Shown: in pieces, positions 6,354 through 14,864 of the stretch
Layout of the letters: the number at the start of each line of letters is the position of its first letter
How positions within the stretch are numbered: position 1 is the stretch's first letter
NCBI RefSeq assembly: GCF_037080055.1
Contig: NZ_JBAOJI010000001.1
Coordinates: 1 to 64,000 of the forward strand
DNA: 64,000 nt
Direction of reading: 5' to 3'
Source: Halovenus sp037080055
GTDB lineage: Archaea; Halobacteriota; Halobacteria; Halobacteriales; Haloarculaceae
Translations under genes and position numbers: made by a program
The notes under the pieces: generated by a model
What the model saw: the letters and a program-made list of their open reading frames with translations, nothing else
What the model was told of the DNA's origin: nothing
The model's database searches: none

Positions 6354-8433
6354 TTACACCGACGACGGCGTCGTCGAGTGGCAGGCATCTTCAGCGGGTA
6401 CCCGGAGACAGACGACGACGTATACACCGACAATCTACGCGGCTGCGGAGACGGAGCGTCATTTGGATGCCCTTACCGAGAAGCTCACTTTCCGGAGTGA
6501 TGTCGAAACAGTCGCTCGTGAACGCTGGCGGCCAGCATTCCGCCGCGATCCGGAAACAGTTCTCCGGATCGATGTGTCGTCGATCAATCGAGTCCAGCCA
6601 CTCGCCGGATGGATTCGTCGACAAGATCGTCCCGGAACGTACCGCCTGTTCAACGTCGATTTCTCCCGGGAATTTCGCTACTGTCTCGAACAGGAGTGTG
6701 ATCCGTCCCCAGAGCGAGATCTCCGAACGCTCGAACTCGGCTACCCACAGCCGGGAGAGCCCGACGCTCCAGTGGCACATCTCCAGATCGGTGATACTGC
6801 ATACGAAACGATGCCGTCTGAGATCATCACGATGCTTCGCGACCGACTCGAAGTAGCTGATCCTGATGTGCTTGTCCTGTCGACAGGCGCACTCGTGCCG
6901 GCGCTATTTGAGACTGCGGAGCAGTTCGAGTTGTCTTTTCAGTTGGGGCGGCGGCCGGGATACGAGCAGTTAGCAAGCCAGTCGACCTACGAGAGCTACG
7001 GGCAAGTCGGCCACTCACCAGCCCGATACAATGTGCCGGGTCGGGTAATTATCGACCAGTCGAACACGTTCTTTTACGATGAGACCAATTTAGACGGCTG
7101 TCTCGATCTCGTCGAGCGCTCGCGCAAGCCACTGCAGGAACTCTCGTGGGCGTCGATTGGGAATGTTTTGACGGCAATCCAAATTCGCGAAGCACTCTCT
7201 CGAAACGTGCTGGTCCCGTGGAAGAGCTGGCGACACGAACTCCCCAAGCGAATGCGACAACTGCACGACGCGGACCGCGGCGGATTCACCTTCTCGCCAG
7301 CGGTTGGCGTCCACAGACACGTCCACGAGCTTGATTTCTCGTCGCTGTATCCGAATATCATCTGTACGCGAAACATTAGCCCCGAGACGATCCGCTGTGA
7401 CTGCCACGACCGCGCAGACGTGCCGGGCCTTGGATACAGTATTTGCGACGAACCTGGCTATCTTCCGGATGTCCTCCAGCCAATCATCGATGACCGCGAC
7501 GCGCTGAAAAACGAGATTGCTGAGACCGACGATTCAGACGATCTGGCGGTGCTGCAAGGTCAGTCAGATGCGCTGAAGTGGATTCTCGTCTCCTGTTTCG
7601 GCTATCAGGGGTTCTCGAACGCGAAGTTCGGCCGGATCGAGTGTCACGAGGCGATCAACACATACGCTCGCGAAATCCTCTTGGACGCAAAAACACACCT
7701 CGAAGAGGCTGGCTGGCGAGTGGTTCACGGTATCGTCGACAGTCTGTGGGTCACGCCGCGTGAGGATACCCAGCAACGACCGCTGACGGAAGTCGCAGCA
7801 GCGGTCACAGAACACACGGAGATTCGGTTGGAGTACGAAGGTGAATACGAGTGGATCGCGTTCGTCCCGCGTCGCAACAGTGACGCCGGGGCACTCACGA
7901 AGTACTTCGGTAAACGGACCGATGGCGAGTACAAGTATCGCGGCATCGAGTGCCGCCAACGGAGCACGCCGACGTTCGTCGCAGACTGTCAGCGAGCGCT
8001 GATCGATGTCTTCGACGAGACAGGCGATCCGGAGGCAGTCTGTGCCGAGTTATCGACGTGGATCGGTCGCCTCGAAGCCGGGACTGTCGATCCAGCAGCG
8101 CTCGAAATCACGAATCGGGCCTCGAAACAGGTAGCAGAATACACGCAGTCGACGCAGACGACCGCAGCGCTGCAACGGCACACCGATCGTGGACGGGAAT
8201 CATTTGCTGGGAGAGATATCTCCTACGTCGTCGTCGACGACTCGAAAACTGGTCGGGAGCGCGTGCGACTTCCCTCCGAAGACTGTTCGCCGCACGATGA
8301 AGAGTTTTACCGGAATCAGTTAATCAACGCCGCTGAGAGTGTCCTGTCGCCGATTGGCTGGCGGGCTGCGGACATCGAACCGGTGCTCGCTGGCCAGGCC
8401 GATCCGTCACTTGAGCACTTCGGAGCAGACTGA
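6337..8433 (+). CDS. polB2: PolB2-type family B DNA polymerase with altered catalytic motifs
   Basis: This 698-residue family B polymerase is shorter than the main archaeal PolB. Motif A is canonical, ELDFSSLYPNII (residues 331-342). Motif B reads KWILVSCFG (414-422), so the usual Asn of KxxxNSxYG is Val and the Tyr is Phe. Motif C reads HGIVDS (464-469), so the first Asp of DTDS is Ile while the second Asp is kept. The N-terminal exonuclease domain has lost its DxE motif (VDFSREFRY, 107-115). This is the pattern of archaeal PolB2, once called inactivated; Sulfolobus Dpo2 is induced by DNA damage and has reported activity. GTG start 6337 has AGGAGGCGA just upstream. It ends the operon. Confidence 0.85.
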   Translation: MPFKIDYTDDGVVEWQASSAGTRRQTTTYTPTIYAAAETERHLDALTEKLTFRSDVETVARERWRPAFRRDPETVLRIDVSSINRVQPLAGWIRRQDRPGTYRLFNVDFSREFRYCLEQECDPSPERDLRTLELGYPQPGEPDAPVAHLQIGDTAYETMPSEIITMLRDRLEVADPDVLVLSTGALVPALFETAEQFELSFQLGRRPGYEQLASQSTYESYGQVGHSPARYNVPGRVIIDQSNTFFYDETNLDGCLDLVERSRKPLQELSWASIGNVLTAIQIREALSRNVLVPWKSWRHELPKRMRQLHDADRGGFTFSPAVGVHRHVHELDFSSLYPNIICTRNISPETIRCDCHDRADVPGLGYSICDEPGYLPDVLQPIIDDRDALKNEIAETDDSDDLAVLQGQSDALKWILVSCFGYQGFSNAKFGRIECHEAINTYAREILLDAKTHLEEAGWRVVHGIVDSLWVTPREDTQQRPLTEVAAAVTEHTEIRLEYEGEYEWIAFVPRRNSDAGALTKYFGKRTDGEYKYRGIECRQRSTPTFVADCQRALIDVFDETGDPEAVCAELSTWIGRLEAGTVDPAALEITNRASKQVAEYTQSTQTTAALQRHTDRGRESFAGRDISYVVVDDSKTGRERVRLPSEDCSPHDEEFYRNQLINAAESVLSPIGWRAADIEPVLAGQADPSLEHFGAD

Positions 8434-8573
8434 TCAGTGGAGCGAACGACTGGGGCCTTGGAACTCTATTGCCTGACCGGGACAGGATACTACGACCACT
8501 TTTTGCTTACTCGTATTTGTCAGAGACACCGTCCGAAGCAGAGCGGCTCGATATCGTACGAAGATGCCGGTGT

Positions 8574-8972
8574 TTACCCTCCGTCACTGCGGTTCAGGAT
8601 GATACAGCCCAGTTCCTCAAGCTGCGAGATTGCATCATCGAGGTCATCTTCTTTTACGAACACGTGGTCGGTCGAGTACGAGGAGATGACGAACACCGAG
8701 ACATCCGCGTTCGCGAGTTCTGTGGCAACTCTCGCGAGAAATCCAACGAGTTCGAACGGAAGGTCCATCTCGAACGTCAGGCGTTTCCAGCCGGATTCAA
8801 CCTCGTCGGCATCTATCTTCCCAGCCTCACCCGCTTCGACGACCACCGTCGTCTCGGTGTCGTCCTGGACGGTTGCAAATGCAGTCGGATGGCTGTAATC
8901 GGTCCGGCAGACTGCATACGTGTCGTTTGATATCCGAACTGCACCATCTTGGAGAAATTGGGTCGGATCCAT
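8574..8972 (-). CDS. ACT-domain protein
   Basis: This protein has 132 residues from the ATG at 8972 (MDPTQFLQDGAVRI). A longer frame to 9152 would run through the tRNA-derived repeat and is rejected. The C-terminal half, FEMDLPFELVGFLARVATEL followed by ADVSVFVISSYSTDHVFV, is an ACT-like fold of the small stand-alone type (ACT_7). Such domains bind amino acids or similar ligands and act as allosteric sensors, but the ligand is unknown. It lies between the PolB2 operon and the left repeat of the accessory island and is convergent with PolB2. Confidence 0.75.
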   Translation of the reverse strand: MDPTQFLQDGAVRISNDTYAVCRTDYSHPTAFATVQDDTETTVVVEAGEAGKIDADEVESGWKRLTFEMDLPFELVGFLARVATELANADVSVFVISSYSTDHVFVKEDDLDDAISQLEELGCIILNRSDGG

Positions 8973-9120
8973 AGGGGGACTAACTGGATAGTGGGCAAAA
9001 AGAGTGTGTCGCCCGCTGGAACTCATCACTGATGGTGAATTCACAGCGTGACACTCACTGCAAATAGCTCGCGGCTTCGCCGCTCGCAAAACCGGGATAC
9101 TCCCTGTGTCCGTATCTTGC

Positions 9121-9275
9121 ATGCTCCGGCAGGGATTTGAACCAGATGGCAAACGCTCGCTACACTCGCGTTTGCGTGATTCAAATCCCTGTCGTGCGCT
9201 TCCTTTTTCACTCGCTCTGGTCGTTCAAAAGAGTGCTCCGGCAGGGATTTGAACCCTGGTCATTGACGTGAGAGG
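9121..9275 (-). repeat. Left island repeat with tRNA-Glu 3' fragment (attL-like)
   Basis: This is a direct repeat of 19983-20137. It has 113 bp of identical-length flank (three differences), then TGCTCCGGCAGGGATTTGAA onward at 9234-9275, which matches the 3' part of tRNA-Glu(CTC), including T-arm, anticodon loop and acceptor 3' strand. The 5' half of the tRNA is missing here, so this copy is not a functional tRNA gene. A shorter 22-nt tRNA-tail copy starts at 9122, and AGGGATTTGA (9131-9140) pairs with TCAAATCCCT (9181-9190) around GCAAACGC/GCGTTTGC. It marks the left edge of the 10.8-kb accessory region. Confidence 0.75.
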
Positions 9276-10114
9276 TCACGCCCCTTCGCACGAACGTGAG
9301 CCACTCATGTCTCATTTTGCTCTACAAATTTCGGGGATTTAGACTATGTCAAGCGAAGATTGCGGCCAATTCCTAATACAAACCCGGTGAATTGCCATTC
9401 AGACAATACCGGTACGAACGAACAGGTGGGTGCTCCTCGATATCTTACGAACGCCCAGCGGAAAGTGTGATCCTGTTAGTATTTATAACCGTCTGAATCT
9501 CGTAGAAGACTCCCAGCAGTAGGTATATCGCGAACGCATCGGTGAACACGCTCAAGACCGGTGCGTCTCGTCGGTGAGCATCTCCTCTAAGTCGTGGGCG
9601 AACCGCAGTATCCCGCCGACGAACAACAGCGTGGCAGCGCCGACTATGACGACCTCGTCGATGCGCGAGCTTGGCAGACTATTTATTGTGTGCTCGGCCG
9701 ACTCGAGGCCGACGACTGGCTCTGCTGCGAGGGCAAGACGTGGTACCTGGACATCAAAGCCGAGATGCTCGGCGACGTGAACGACCGCAACGGGACGGGC
9801 CGGGGGATGTCCTTTGTCACCGAGGATATACTTGGAGAGTGACCGATCTGGAGGTGTCATGGTGATTGAAACGGGGGGCCGGGTTTTTGGGAACACCCCC
9901 CTATGATATCACCATGGCCGATTAGATTGGGGGTTAACCGGCAAAATATGTTATCCCTATATTGGTAATAATAGTACTGATTTGTGACAATAAAATCCAA
10001 AAAGCCTCCGGGCCGTCTTACCTAACGTCTCTCGTCGAGGAGGGGTTTGCGATGGATCGCTCCGACGCCGATCTCGAAGTAGTTTAGAGTGGATTAGGTC
10101 GTATCCTGCCCCAT
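9276..10114. other. AT-richer gene-poor stretch with gene debris at the island's left edge
   Basis: No intact gene is supported. Two patches look like coding remnants. On the minus strand, 9552-9660 encodes a membrane-helix segment VVIVGAATLLFVGGILRFAH, and a separate frame below 9555 encodes DAFAIYLLLGVFYEI. On the plus strand, 9660-9842 has haloarchaeal-like codon use and encodes RLEADDWLCCEGKTWYLDI. Neither has a clear start or family. The rest (9843-10114) is clearly richer in A and T than the surrounding genes and holds nothing recognisable. Confidence 0.4.
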
Positions 10115-10290
10115 TCAAGCTGAAATTATAATAATAAGTCCGCCCAATCCACTGAGATACGGACCTATCCCGGGATTTGCCAAATTCTCCCCCTGATCTG
10201 GATTACCAAACTCCTCTTCCGGATTTTGAATATGGAACATGGCGACAGCGACGACGGTGAGCCCAGCCACGATATATGAGAAAGATCGGA
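10115..10290 (-). pseudogene. C-terminal fragment of a small membrane protein
   Basis: With no start codon, the minus strand reads SFSYIVAGLTVVAVAMFHIQ, a hydrophilic NPEEEFGNPDQGENLANPG stretch and a second hydrophobic end GGLIIIISA before a stop at 10115-10117. It is two membrane helices joined by an acidic loop. The upstream part of the gene is replaced by the IS6 transposase relic, with the junction near 10290. The parent family was not identified. Confidence 0.45.
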
Positions 10291-10622
10291 ATCGTGGCCG
10301 TGTCGAGAGGATGCGTCTTTCGGAGAATGCGAGCCATCGATGAGAAGCAACATCTCTTCAGCGTCGTGTTTCTCGCGGAGTTCGGCGAGAAACTGCTGTG
10401 CAAGAACGCTGTTTGTAGTCGTCTCAAGCTGTTTATGCAGCAATTCGTTCGTTTCTGGATCGACCGCGTTCACAAGAGCAGCGCTCTTGTGCAGCCCATC
10501 AGAAATCTCCGATTTCTGAGGACGGCGTACAGCCAGTATTGTTCATCGTTGAGTCGAATCACGGTTTCGTCAACCGCAACACGATTCGGATTTTGTTCAT
10601 CTGTGGGCTGTAAATTAGGATC
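10290..10622 (-). pseudogene. IS6-family transposase relic, interrupted
   Basis: The minus strand encodes the central part of a haloarchaeal IS6-type transposase. The segment NRVAVDETVIRLNDEQYWLYA holds the first catalytic Asp (split: NRVAVDETVI, RLNDEQYWLYA). After a 56-bp insertion it resumes as AVDPETNELLHKQLE and LLLIDGSHSPKDASSRHGHD, which holds the second Asp. The N-terminal DNA-binding part and the C-terminal region with the catalytic Glu are missing, so it cannot be active. No terminal inverted repeats remain. Confidence 0.75.
10468..10523. mobile_element. 56-bp double-hairpin insertion inside the IS6 relic
   Basis: Removing 10468-10523 restores the conserved transposase reading ...YWLYA-AVDP..., so this is a discrete 56-bp insert. 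It consists of two perfect inverted repeats: CACAAGAGC with GCTCTTGTG around a 3-nt loop, and CAGAAATC with GATTTCTG around a 3-nt loop. It encodes no protein. Such hairpin pairs resemble ends recognised by IS200/IS605-type transposases or palindromic mini-elements, but the mobiliser is unknown. Confidence 0.65.
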
Positions 10623-10870
10623 GAGAACACCCTCCAGTTCGACGAGGACCTGCGAAACGACCAACTCACGGAGTAACACTCGCGTCGGGCGCGACAGCCC
10701 CGTCGCCGGCGACGATTCGAGGGGTGTCGTCGTCGGCCGATTTCGTCGAGCCGTCTCGGTATCGATACCGTCGAGCTGACGGCTTACTGCGTTCGAGCGA
10801 GGGCTCGATGCCGAAACCGTTTCACCTGGACCCATAGATATATACTCCTCGGTGGGGATAGCGACAGTAT

Positions 10871-11152
10871 ATGAGTGAAGAGACCAAATCACGTAAATCC
10901 GATAGCGCGGGGCTCGAGAACATCCGCAAGGCGTCGGACGCGGTCGAGAAGTCCACGGCGGGAATCGCCATCGAGAAGACGGTCGAGCGCTGGCGGACGC
11001 TCGGCGCTATCCTCGTGCTGGCGGTTACCAGCGTCTTGCTGTACCAGATAGACGGCTACTTGTCGATGGATACGCAGATGTTCGGCGGGATCACGCTCGC
11101 ACTCTTTGGCTACTTCCTCGTGACGCTGCGGACAGACATCCGGATGGAGTAA
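10871..11152 (+). CDS. Small two-helix membrane protein
   Basis: This 93-residue protein has a charged N-terminal part (residues 1-45, rich in Lys, Glu and Ser), then two membrane helices (about 46-62 and 70-88) and a short tail. A TATA box AGATATATACT at about 10835-10845 makes the ATG at 10871 nearly leaderless. The gene precedes the RDD gene by 74 bp and runs towards the sugar ABC transporter operon. No family is recognised. Confidence 0.65.
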   Translation: MSEETKSRKSDSAGLENIRKASDAVEKSTAGIAIEKTVERWRTLGAILVLAVTSVLLYQIDGYLSMDTQMFGGITLALFGYFLVTLRTDIRME

Positions 11153-11226
11153 CGCCGTCGAACGACGGCAGGTATTTTCCGTCCGCTACTGAAAGACACC
11201 TCCATGAACGCCGAGGCGGTCGAACC

Positions 11227-11802
11227 GTGATCGACTGGACGCTGGACGGGTTCCTCCCGACCCGGCGACAGCCGGCACCAAGAGTTGACACCGCGGACGA
11301 CCGGGACGTGCTGCTCGCCCGCGCCGGGGCGGCGGCGATCGACCTGTTCGTCTGTTACATCCTTCTCGAGTTCCCGCTGATCTACGCCGCGAGCGTGGTC
11401 TTCGGTGAGTCCTACGAAGCGCTTGGGGGGTACGTCGTCTTCCTCTCGCTGGTCGCGCTCTTGCCGCTCTACGTCACCTACTCGTTCGTCTGTGAGTGGC
11501 GTTACGGGCGGACGCCGGGAAAAGTCAATCGCGGCCTGCTGGTCGTCATGACGGACGGCCGCGAGTGTACGCTCCGGGCCAGCGCCGTCCGGAACCTCTG
11601 TCGGTACGTCGATCTGCTCGGCGTCCCGCCGCTGGTCCTCGGGCTCGTCGTCGCGTTCGTGACCGACGGTCGACGCGTCGGCGACTACGCCGCCGGCACG
11701 ATCGTCGTTCGCTCGACGGCACCGGCGGTTTCCGAGACGGCAGTCACTGCCGACGCAGAGACGAACGCGGCCGCTCGAGCGAGCGGCGACGAAAAGAACT
11801 GA
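11227..11802 (+). CDS. RDD-family membrane protein
   Basis: This 191-residue protein has the RDD family hallmarks: RAGAAAIDLFVCY at the first membrane helix (the R and D of the name), then YGRTPGKVNRGLLVV after the second helix pair, and a final GRRVGDYAAGTIVVR after the last helix. It has about four membrane segments between residues 30 and 155 and an acidic Ala-rich tail. RDD proteins have no single known role; some act in ion or osmolyte transport. The gene is convergent with the ABC transporter ATPase gene, 6 bp apart. Confidence 0.85.
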   Translation: MIDWTLDGFLPTRRQPAPRVDTADDRDVLLARAGAAAIDLFVCYILLEFPLIYAASVVFGESYEALGGYVVFLSLVALLPLYVTYSFVCEWRYGRTPGKVNRGLLVVMTDGRECTLRASAVRNLCRYVDLLGVPPLVLGLVVAFVTDGRRVGDYAAGTIVVRSTAPAVSETAVTADAETNAAARASGDEKN

Positions 11803-11808
11803 CCGGAA

Positions 11809-12894
11809 TCAGGCGATGCGCACGCCGGAATCGTTGTCGTACAGTTGGATGTAGTCGTCCTCGAAGACGAGACCGTACTCCCCACCGTTGCCGTCGAAGT
11901 CGGGATCGGTGACGACGACGATCTCGCCGAACTCGGTGTCGAAGAAGCTATGCGTCGCGTCGCCCAGCGGCTCGTCCAACAGGTGCGTCGCCGGAATGCC
12001 GTCCTTGGGGTCGTCGCTGACCCGGATGTACTGCGGTCGGAGGCCGACGCGGACGTCCTCACCGGACCAACCCTCGAGGCCGTCGCGGGCGAGGTGGTAC
12101 TCGTAGCCGCCGACGTCGAGTTCGGCAGTGCCGTTGACCGCGCCGACTTTGCCCTCGAAGAACTGCGTCGACGGCTGGCCGATGAACTGGCTGACGAACT
12201 GCGAGTCCGGCTCGTCATAGACTTCCTTCGGCGGGGCAACCTGCGCCAGTTCACCGTCGTTGATCACGGCGACGCGGTCGGACATGGTCATCGCCTCCTC
12301 CTGGTCGTGAGTCACGTACAGCGTCGGACAGCCGATCTCGTCGGTCACCTTTTCGATGACCGGGCGCAGTTCGGCCTTGAGCTTGGCGTCTAGGTCCGAC
12401 ATCGGCTCGTCGAACAGGAAGATTTCGGGGTCCCGAACGAGCGACCGGCCGAGCGCGACGCGCTGTTGCTGGCCGCCCGAGAGGTCCGCGGGCATCTTCT
12501 CGAGTTGGTCGGTTATCTGGAGCAGTTCGGCGGCCTCCTGAACGCGGGCCATCCGTTCCTTTCGGGAGAATCCGGAGATCTTGAGCCCGTAGGCCATGTT
12601 TTCCTTGACGCTCATGTGGGGGTAGAGCGCGATGTCTTGGAAGAGCAACGCGACGTTGCGTTCCTGGACCGGCTTCTGGGTCACGTCGCGGTCGCCGAAC
12701 TTGATCGTCCCGCTGGTGGGCTTGTTCAGCCCCGCAACGCAGCGAAGCGTCGTGGTCTTGCCACAGCCCGAGGGACCGACCAGAGTCACGAACTCGCCGT
12801 CTTTGATCGTGAGGTCTATCCCGTCGACGGCAACGATTTTGTTGTTCGCTTCCTCGTACACTTTCGTCAGGTTCTGGATCTCGATATCTGGCAT
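11809..12894 (-). CDS. Sugar ABC transporter ATP-binding protein (MalK/UgpC type)
   Basis: This 361-residue protein powers the importer encoded upstream. Walker A is GPSGCGKTT (about residues 40-48), the signature is LSGGQQQR (about 138-145), Walker B FLFDEPMSDLDA (about 158-169), and the switch His follows in VTHDQEEA. Residues from about 240 form the C-terminal MalK-type OB/TOBE regulatory domain (QFFEGKVGAV, VRVGLRPQYI), so it is the carbohydrate type. It is the last gene of the SBP-permease-permease-ATPase operon. The exact sugar cannot be told from sequence. Confidence 0.93.
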   Translation of the reverse strand: MPDIEIQNLTKVYEEANNKIVAVDGIDLTIKDGEFVTLVGPSGCGKTTTLRCVAGLNKPTSGTIKFGDRDVTQKPVQERNVALLFQDIALYPHMSVKENMAYGLKISGFSRKERMARVQEAAELLQITDQLEKMPADLSGGQQQRVALGRSLVRDPEIFLFDEPMSDLDAKLKAELRPVIEKVTDEIGCPTLYVTHDQEEAMTMSDRVAVINDGELAQVAPPKEVYDEPDSQFVSQFIGQPSTQFFEGKVGAVNGTAELDVGGYEYHLARDGLEGWSGEDVRVGLRPQYIRVSDDPKDGIPATHLLDEPLGDATHSFFDTEFGEIVVVTDPDFDGNGGEYGLVFEDDYIQLYDNDSGVRIA

Positions 12895-12938
12895 ATGTTG
12901 GTATGTCTCGCGGTGTTAGTTGTAAAGATGGTACACTC

Positions 12939-13811
12939 TTAGAGGGCTCTGACCTGGAATCCCTTCAGCAGGTAGCTCTGCATGAAGTAGGCGAACAGCA
13001 GCGGCGGCAACGTCATGGCCAGCGAAATCGCCATCAGATAGGCGTCCGGCAGGAACTGCGCCTGTCCCATCGCCCGGAGAATCCCGGGCGCGAACGTCGT
13101 GGTCTCGGTCTGGGGCAGGAGGATCTGCGCGAACGTGAAGTCGTTCCAGGCGAGCGCGAAGGCGAACAGCGCCGCGGCGATGATCGCCGGCCGACACTGG
13201 GGGACGACGACATCGCGGAAGCCCCGCCACCGTGACGCGCCGTCGACCCACGCCGCCTCCTCGTGGGCCTCGGGGATCGTCATGATGTACTTCCACATCA
13301 GCCAGACCGCGAAGGGCATCGAGATCGCCGACAGGGCGATGATGAGCCCGAACCGGGTCCCGAGCAGACCGATGCTCCGCCAGATCTGATAGAGCGGGAT
13401 CCCAATGACGATCGGGCTGAAGAGGTAGCCGATCAGGAGGATTCGCGCGAAGTTCTCCTTCTGAGGGAAATCCAGCCGCGCGAGGCCGTAGCCGGCGATC
13501 AGCGAGACAAGAACGACCGTGACGATGGTTCCGATAGCCACCACGACCGTGTTGAACATGTAGGTGTACATTTCCGGTTGAAGTAGGACGTCGAAATTGT
13601 CCAACGTGAAGATGTCTGGCGTGGGGAAGACGGTGACTGTATTCTCGACCGTCTCGTATTTTGTGAAGGCCAACTGGGTCATCCAGTAGATCGGCCAGGC
13701 ACCGACGAGGATGATGATCGCGGTGCTGACGATTTTCAGTGCTTCGGTGATGCGCGTCTCGCCGTCGTATGAGAGGCCGAAAATGCCTCCCGGTGGTTCG
13801 TTTTGACTCAT
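12939..13811 (-). CDS. Sugar ABC transporter permease (MalG type)
   Basis: This 290-residue inner permease has six predicted membrane helices and the EAA loop that docks to the ATPase (IPEAHEEAAWVDGASRWRGF, about residues 196-215). It belongs to the MalFG family of carbohydrate importers. Its start overlaps the stop of the upstream permease gene by 4 bp (ATGA), indicating translational coupling. It lies 44 bp upstream of the ATPase gene. Confidence 0.93.
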   Translation of the reverse strand: MSQNEPPGGIFGLSYDGETRITEALKIVSTAIIILVGAWPIYWMTQLAFTKYETVENTVTVFPTPDIFTLDNFDVLLQPEMYTYMFNTVVVAIGTIVTVVLVSLIAGYGLARLDFPQKENFARILLIGYLFSPIVIGIPLYQIWRSIGLLGTRFGLIIALSAISMPFAVWLMWKYIMTIPEAHEEAAWVDGASRWRGFRDVVVPQCRPAIIAAALFAFALAWNDFTFAQILLPQTETTTFAPGILRAMGQAQFLPDAYLMAISLAMTLPPLLFAYFMQSYLLKGFQVRAL

Positions 13812-14761
13812 GTTGTCGTCTCCACCTCCTCGCTGGGATTGACAATTTTGAAGTAGATGATCGCCGATACTAGTAGGAACAGGAACATGACCACGGAGAT
13901 CGCGTTGGCGAGCCCGTAGGCCTGGTCCGTGTAGACGGTCTTGTAGGCCAGCACAGGCAGCGTCGTCGTGGCGTCACCGGGGCCGCCCTGGGTGAGCTGC
14001 CAGATGATGTCGAACTTGTTGAACATGAAGACCGAACGGAGCAAGACGACGACCGCCACGATCCCCTTGAGACGCGGCAGCGTGATGTCGCGGAACATCT
14101 GCCATCGGTTCGCACCACAGACCTTCGCCGCCTCGTAGAACCGATCGGGAATCGCGCGCAACTGCGCGAGCGTGAAGATGGTGATGAAGACGGCGAACTT
14201 CCAGGTCCCGATGAGGATGAGCAGCCGCATCGCCCAGTCACGCGAGCCCAGCGGGGCCGTCTGGCTGCCCCAGAGGCCGAGCCAGTCGGCGCCGATCATC
14301 TGGAAGACGCCACCAGACGGGTCAAACACCCGCATCGCCACCAGCGAGACGATGATCGTCGGGATCAGGTAGGCGGTAAACACCACTGCGGTGAGCAGTT
14401 TCTGCCCGCGTGTAATGCGGTTGAGTACGAGCGCCATCCAGAGCCCGACGCCGAGTTGGAGGACGGTACTGCCGACCATGTAGACGACCCCCCGCCACAG
14501 CGAGCCCCAGAACGTGGAGATGTTCAGGACCTCTCGGTAGTTCGCGAGGCCAATCCACTGCCACTCCGGATTGAGCGTGTGGATCTCGTGTAACGATGCC
14601 CAGAACGCGAACGCGATTGGAAGCACCGCAATAAGCAAGTACAGGACGACGACTGGGAGTACGGTCCCGACTCCCGCGATCGTCTCCCGCTTTACCGGCA
14701 GGTCGTCCCACGGAATGTACGCCCTGCCAGACCGTATCGATTCTCCGGTTTCACTGGCCAT
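13808..14761 (-). CDS. Sugar ABC transporter permease (MalF type)
   Basis: This 317-residue permease has a short cytoplasmic N-terminus and six membrane helices; the EAA-like loop FYEAAKVCGANRWQMFRDIT (about residues 231-250) contacts the ATPase. It pairs with the MalG-type protein to form the membrane channel of the importer. It lies 103 bp downstream of the binding-protein gene; a hairpin in that gap may stabilise the upstream mRNA. Confidence 0.93.
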   Translation of the reverse strand: MASETGESIRSGRAYIPWDDLPVKRETIAGVGTVLPVVVLYLLIAVLPIAFAFWASLHEIHTLNPEWQWIGLANYREVLNISTFWGSLWRGVVYMVGSTVLQLGVGLWMALVLNRITRGQKLLTAVVFTAYLIPTIIVSLVAMRVFDPSGGVFQMIGADWLGLWGSQTAPLGSRDWAMRLLILIGTWKFAVFITIFTLAQLRAIPDRFYEAAKVCGANRWQMFRDITLPRLKGIVAVVVLLRSVFMFNKFDIIWQLTQGGPGDATTTLPVLAYKTVYTDQAYGLANAISVVMFLFLLVSAIIYFKIVNPSEEVETTT

Positions 14762-14831
14762 AGTTAGGTTTCCTCTGTTGGCATAGTTTTGATTTCATGA
14801 TTGATCGCAAACGACTCGCTCCGGAATTCAC

Positions 14832-14854
14832 ACGGCCGAAGGAGGGTCGGCCGT
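14832..14854 (-). other. Intercistronic hairpin after the binding-protein gene
   Basis: A perfect 8-bp stem, ACGGCCGA (14832-14839) with TCGGCCGT (14847-14854) and a 7-nt loop, lies just past the stop of the solute-binding protein gene. It has no T-tract, so read-through into the permease genes is expected. Such hairpins commonly raise the level of binding protein by protecting the upstream transcript; that role is inferred. Confidence 0.55.
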
Positions 14855-14864
14855 CCGGGATGGA

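Noticed and set aside
8973..9152. N-terminal extension of the ACT-domain protein
   Set aside because: It would be translated through the tRNA-derived repeat; the ATG at 8972 gives a normal domain start.
9234..9275. Second tRNA-Glu gene
   Set aside because: Only the 3' part is present; the acceptor 5' strand and D-arm are missing, so no cloverleaf can form.
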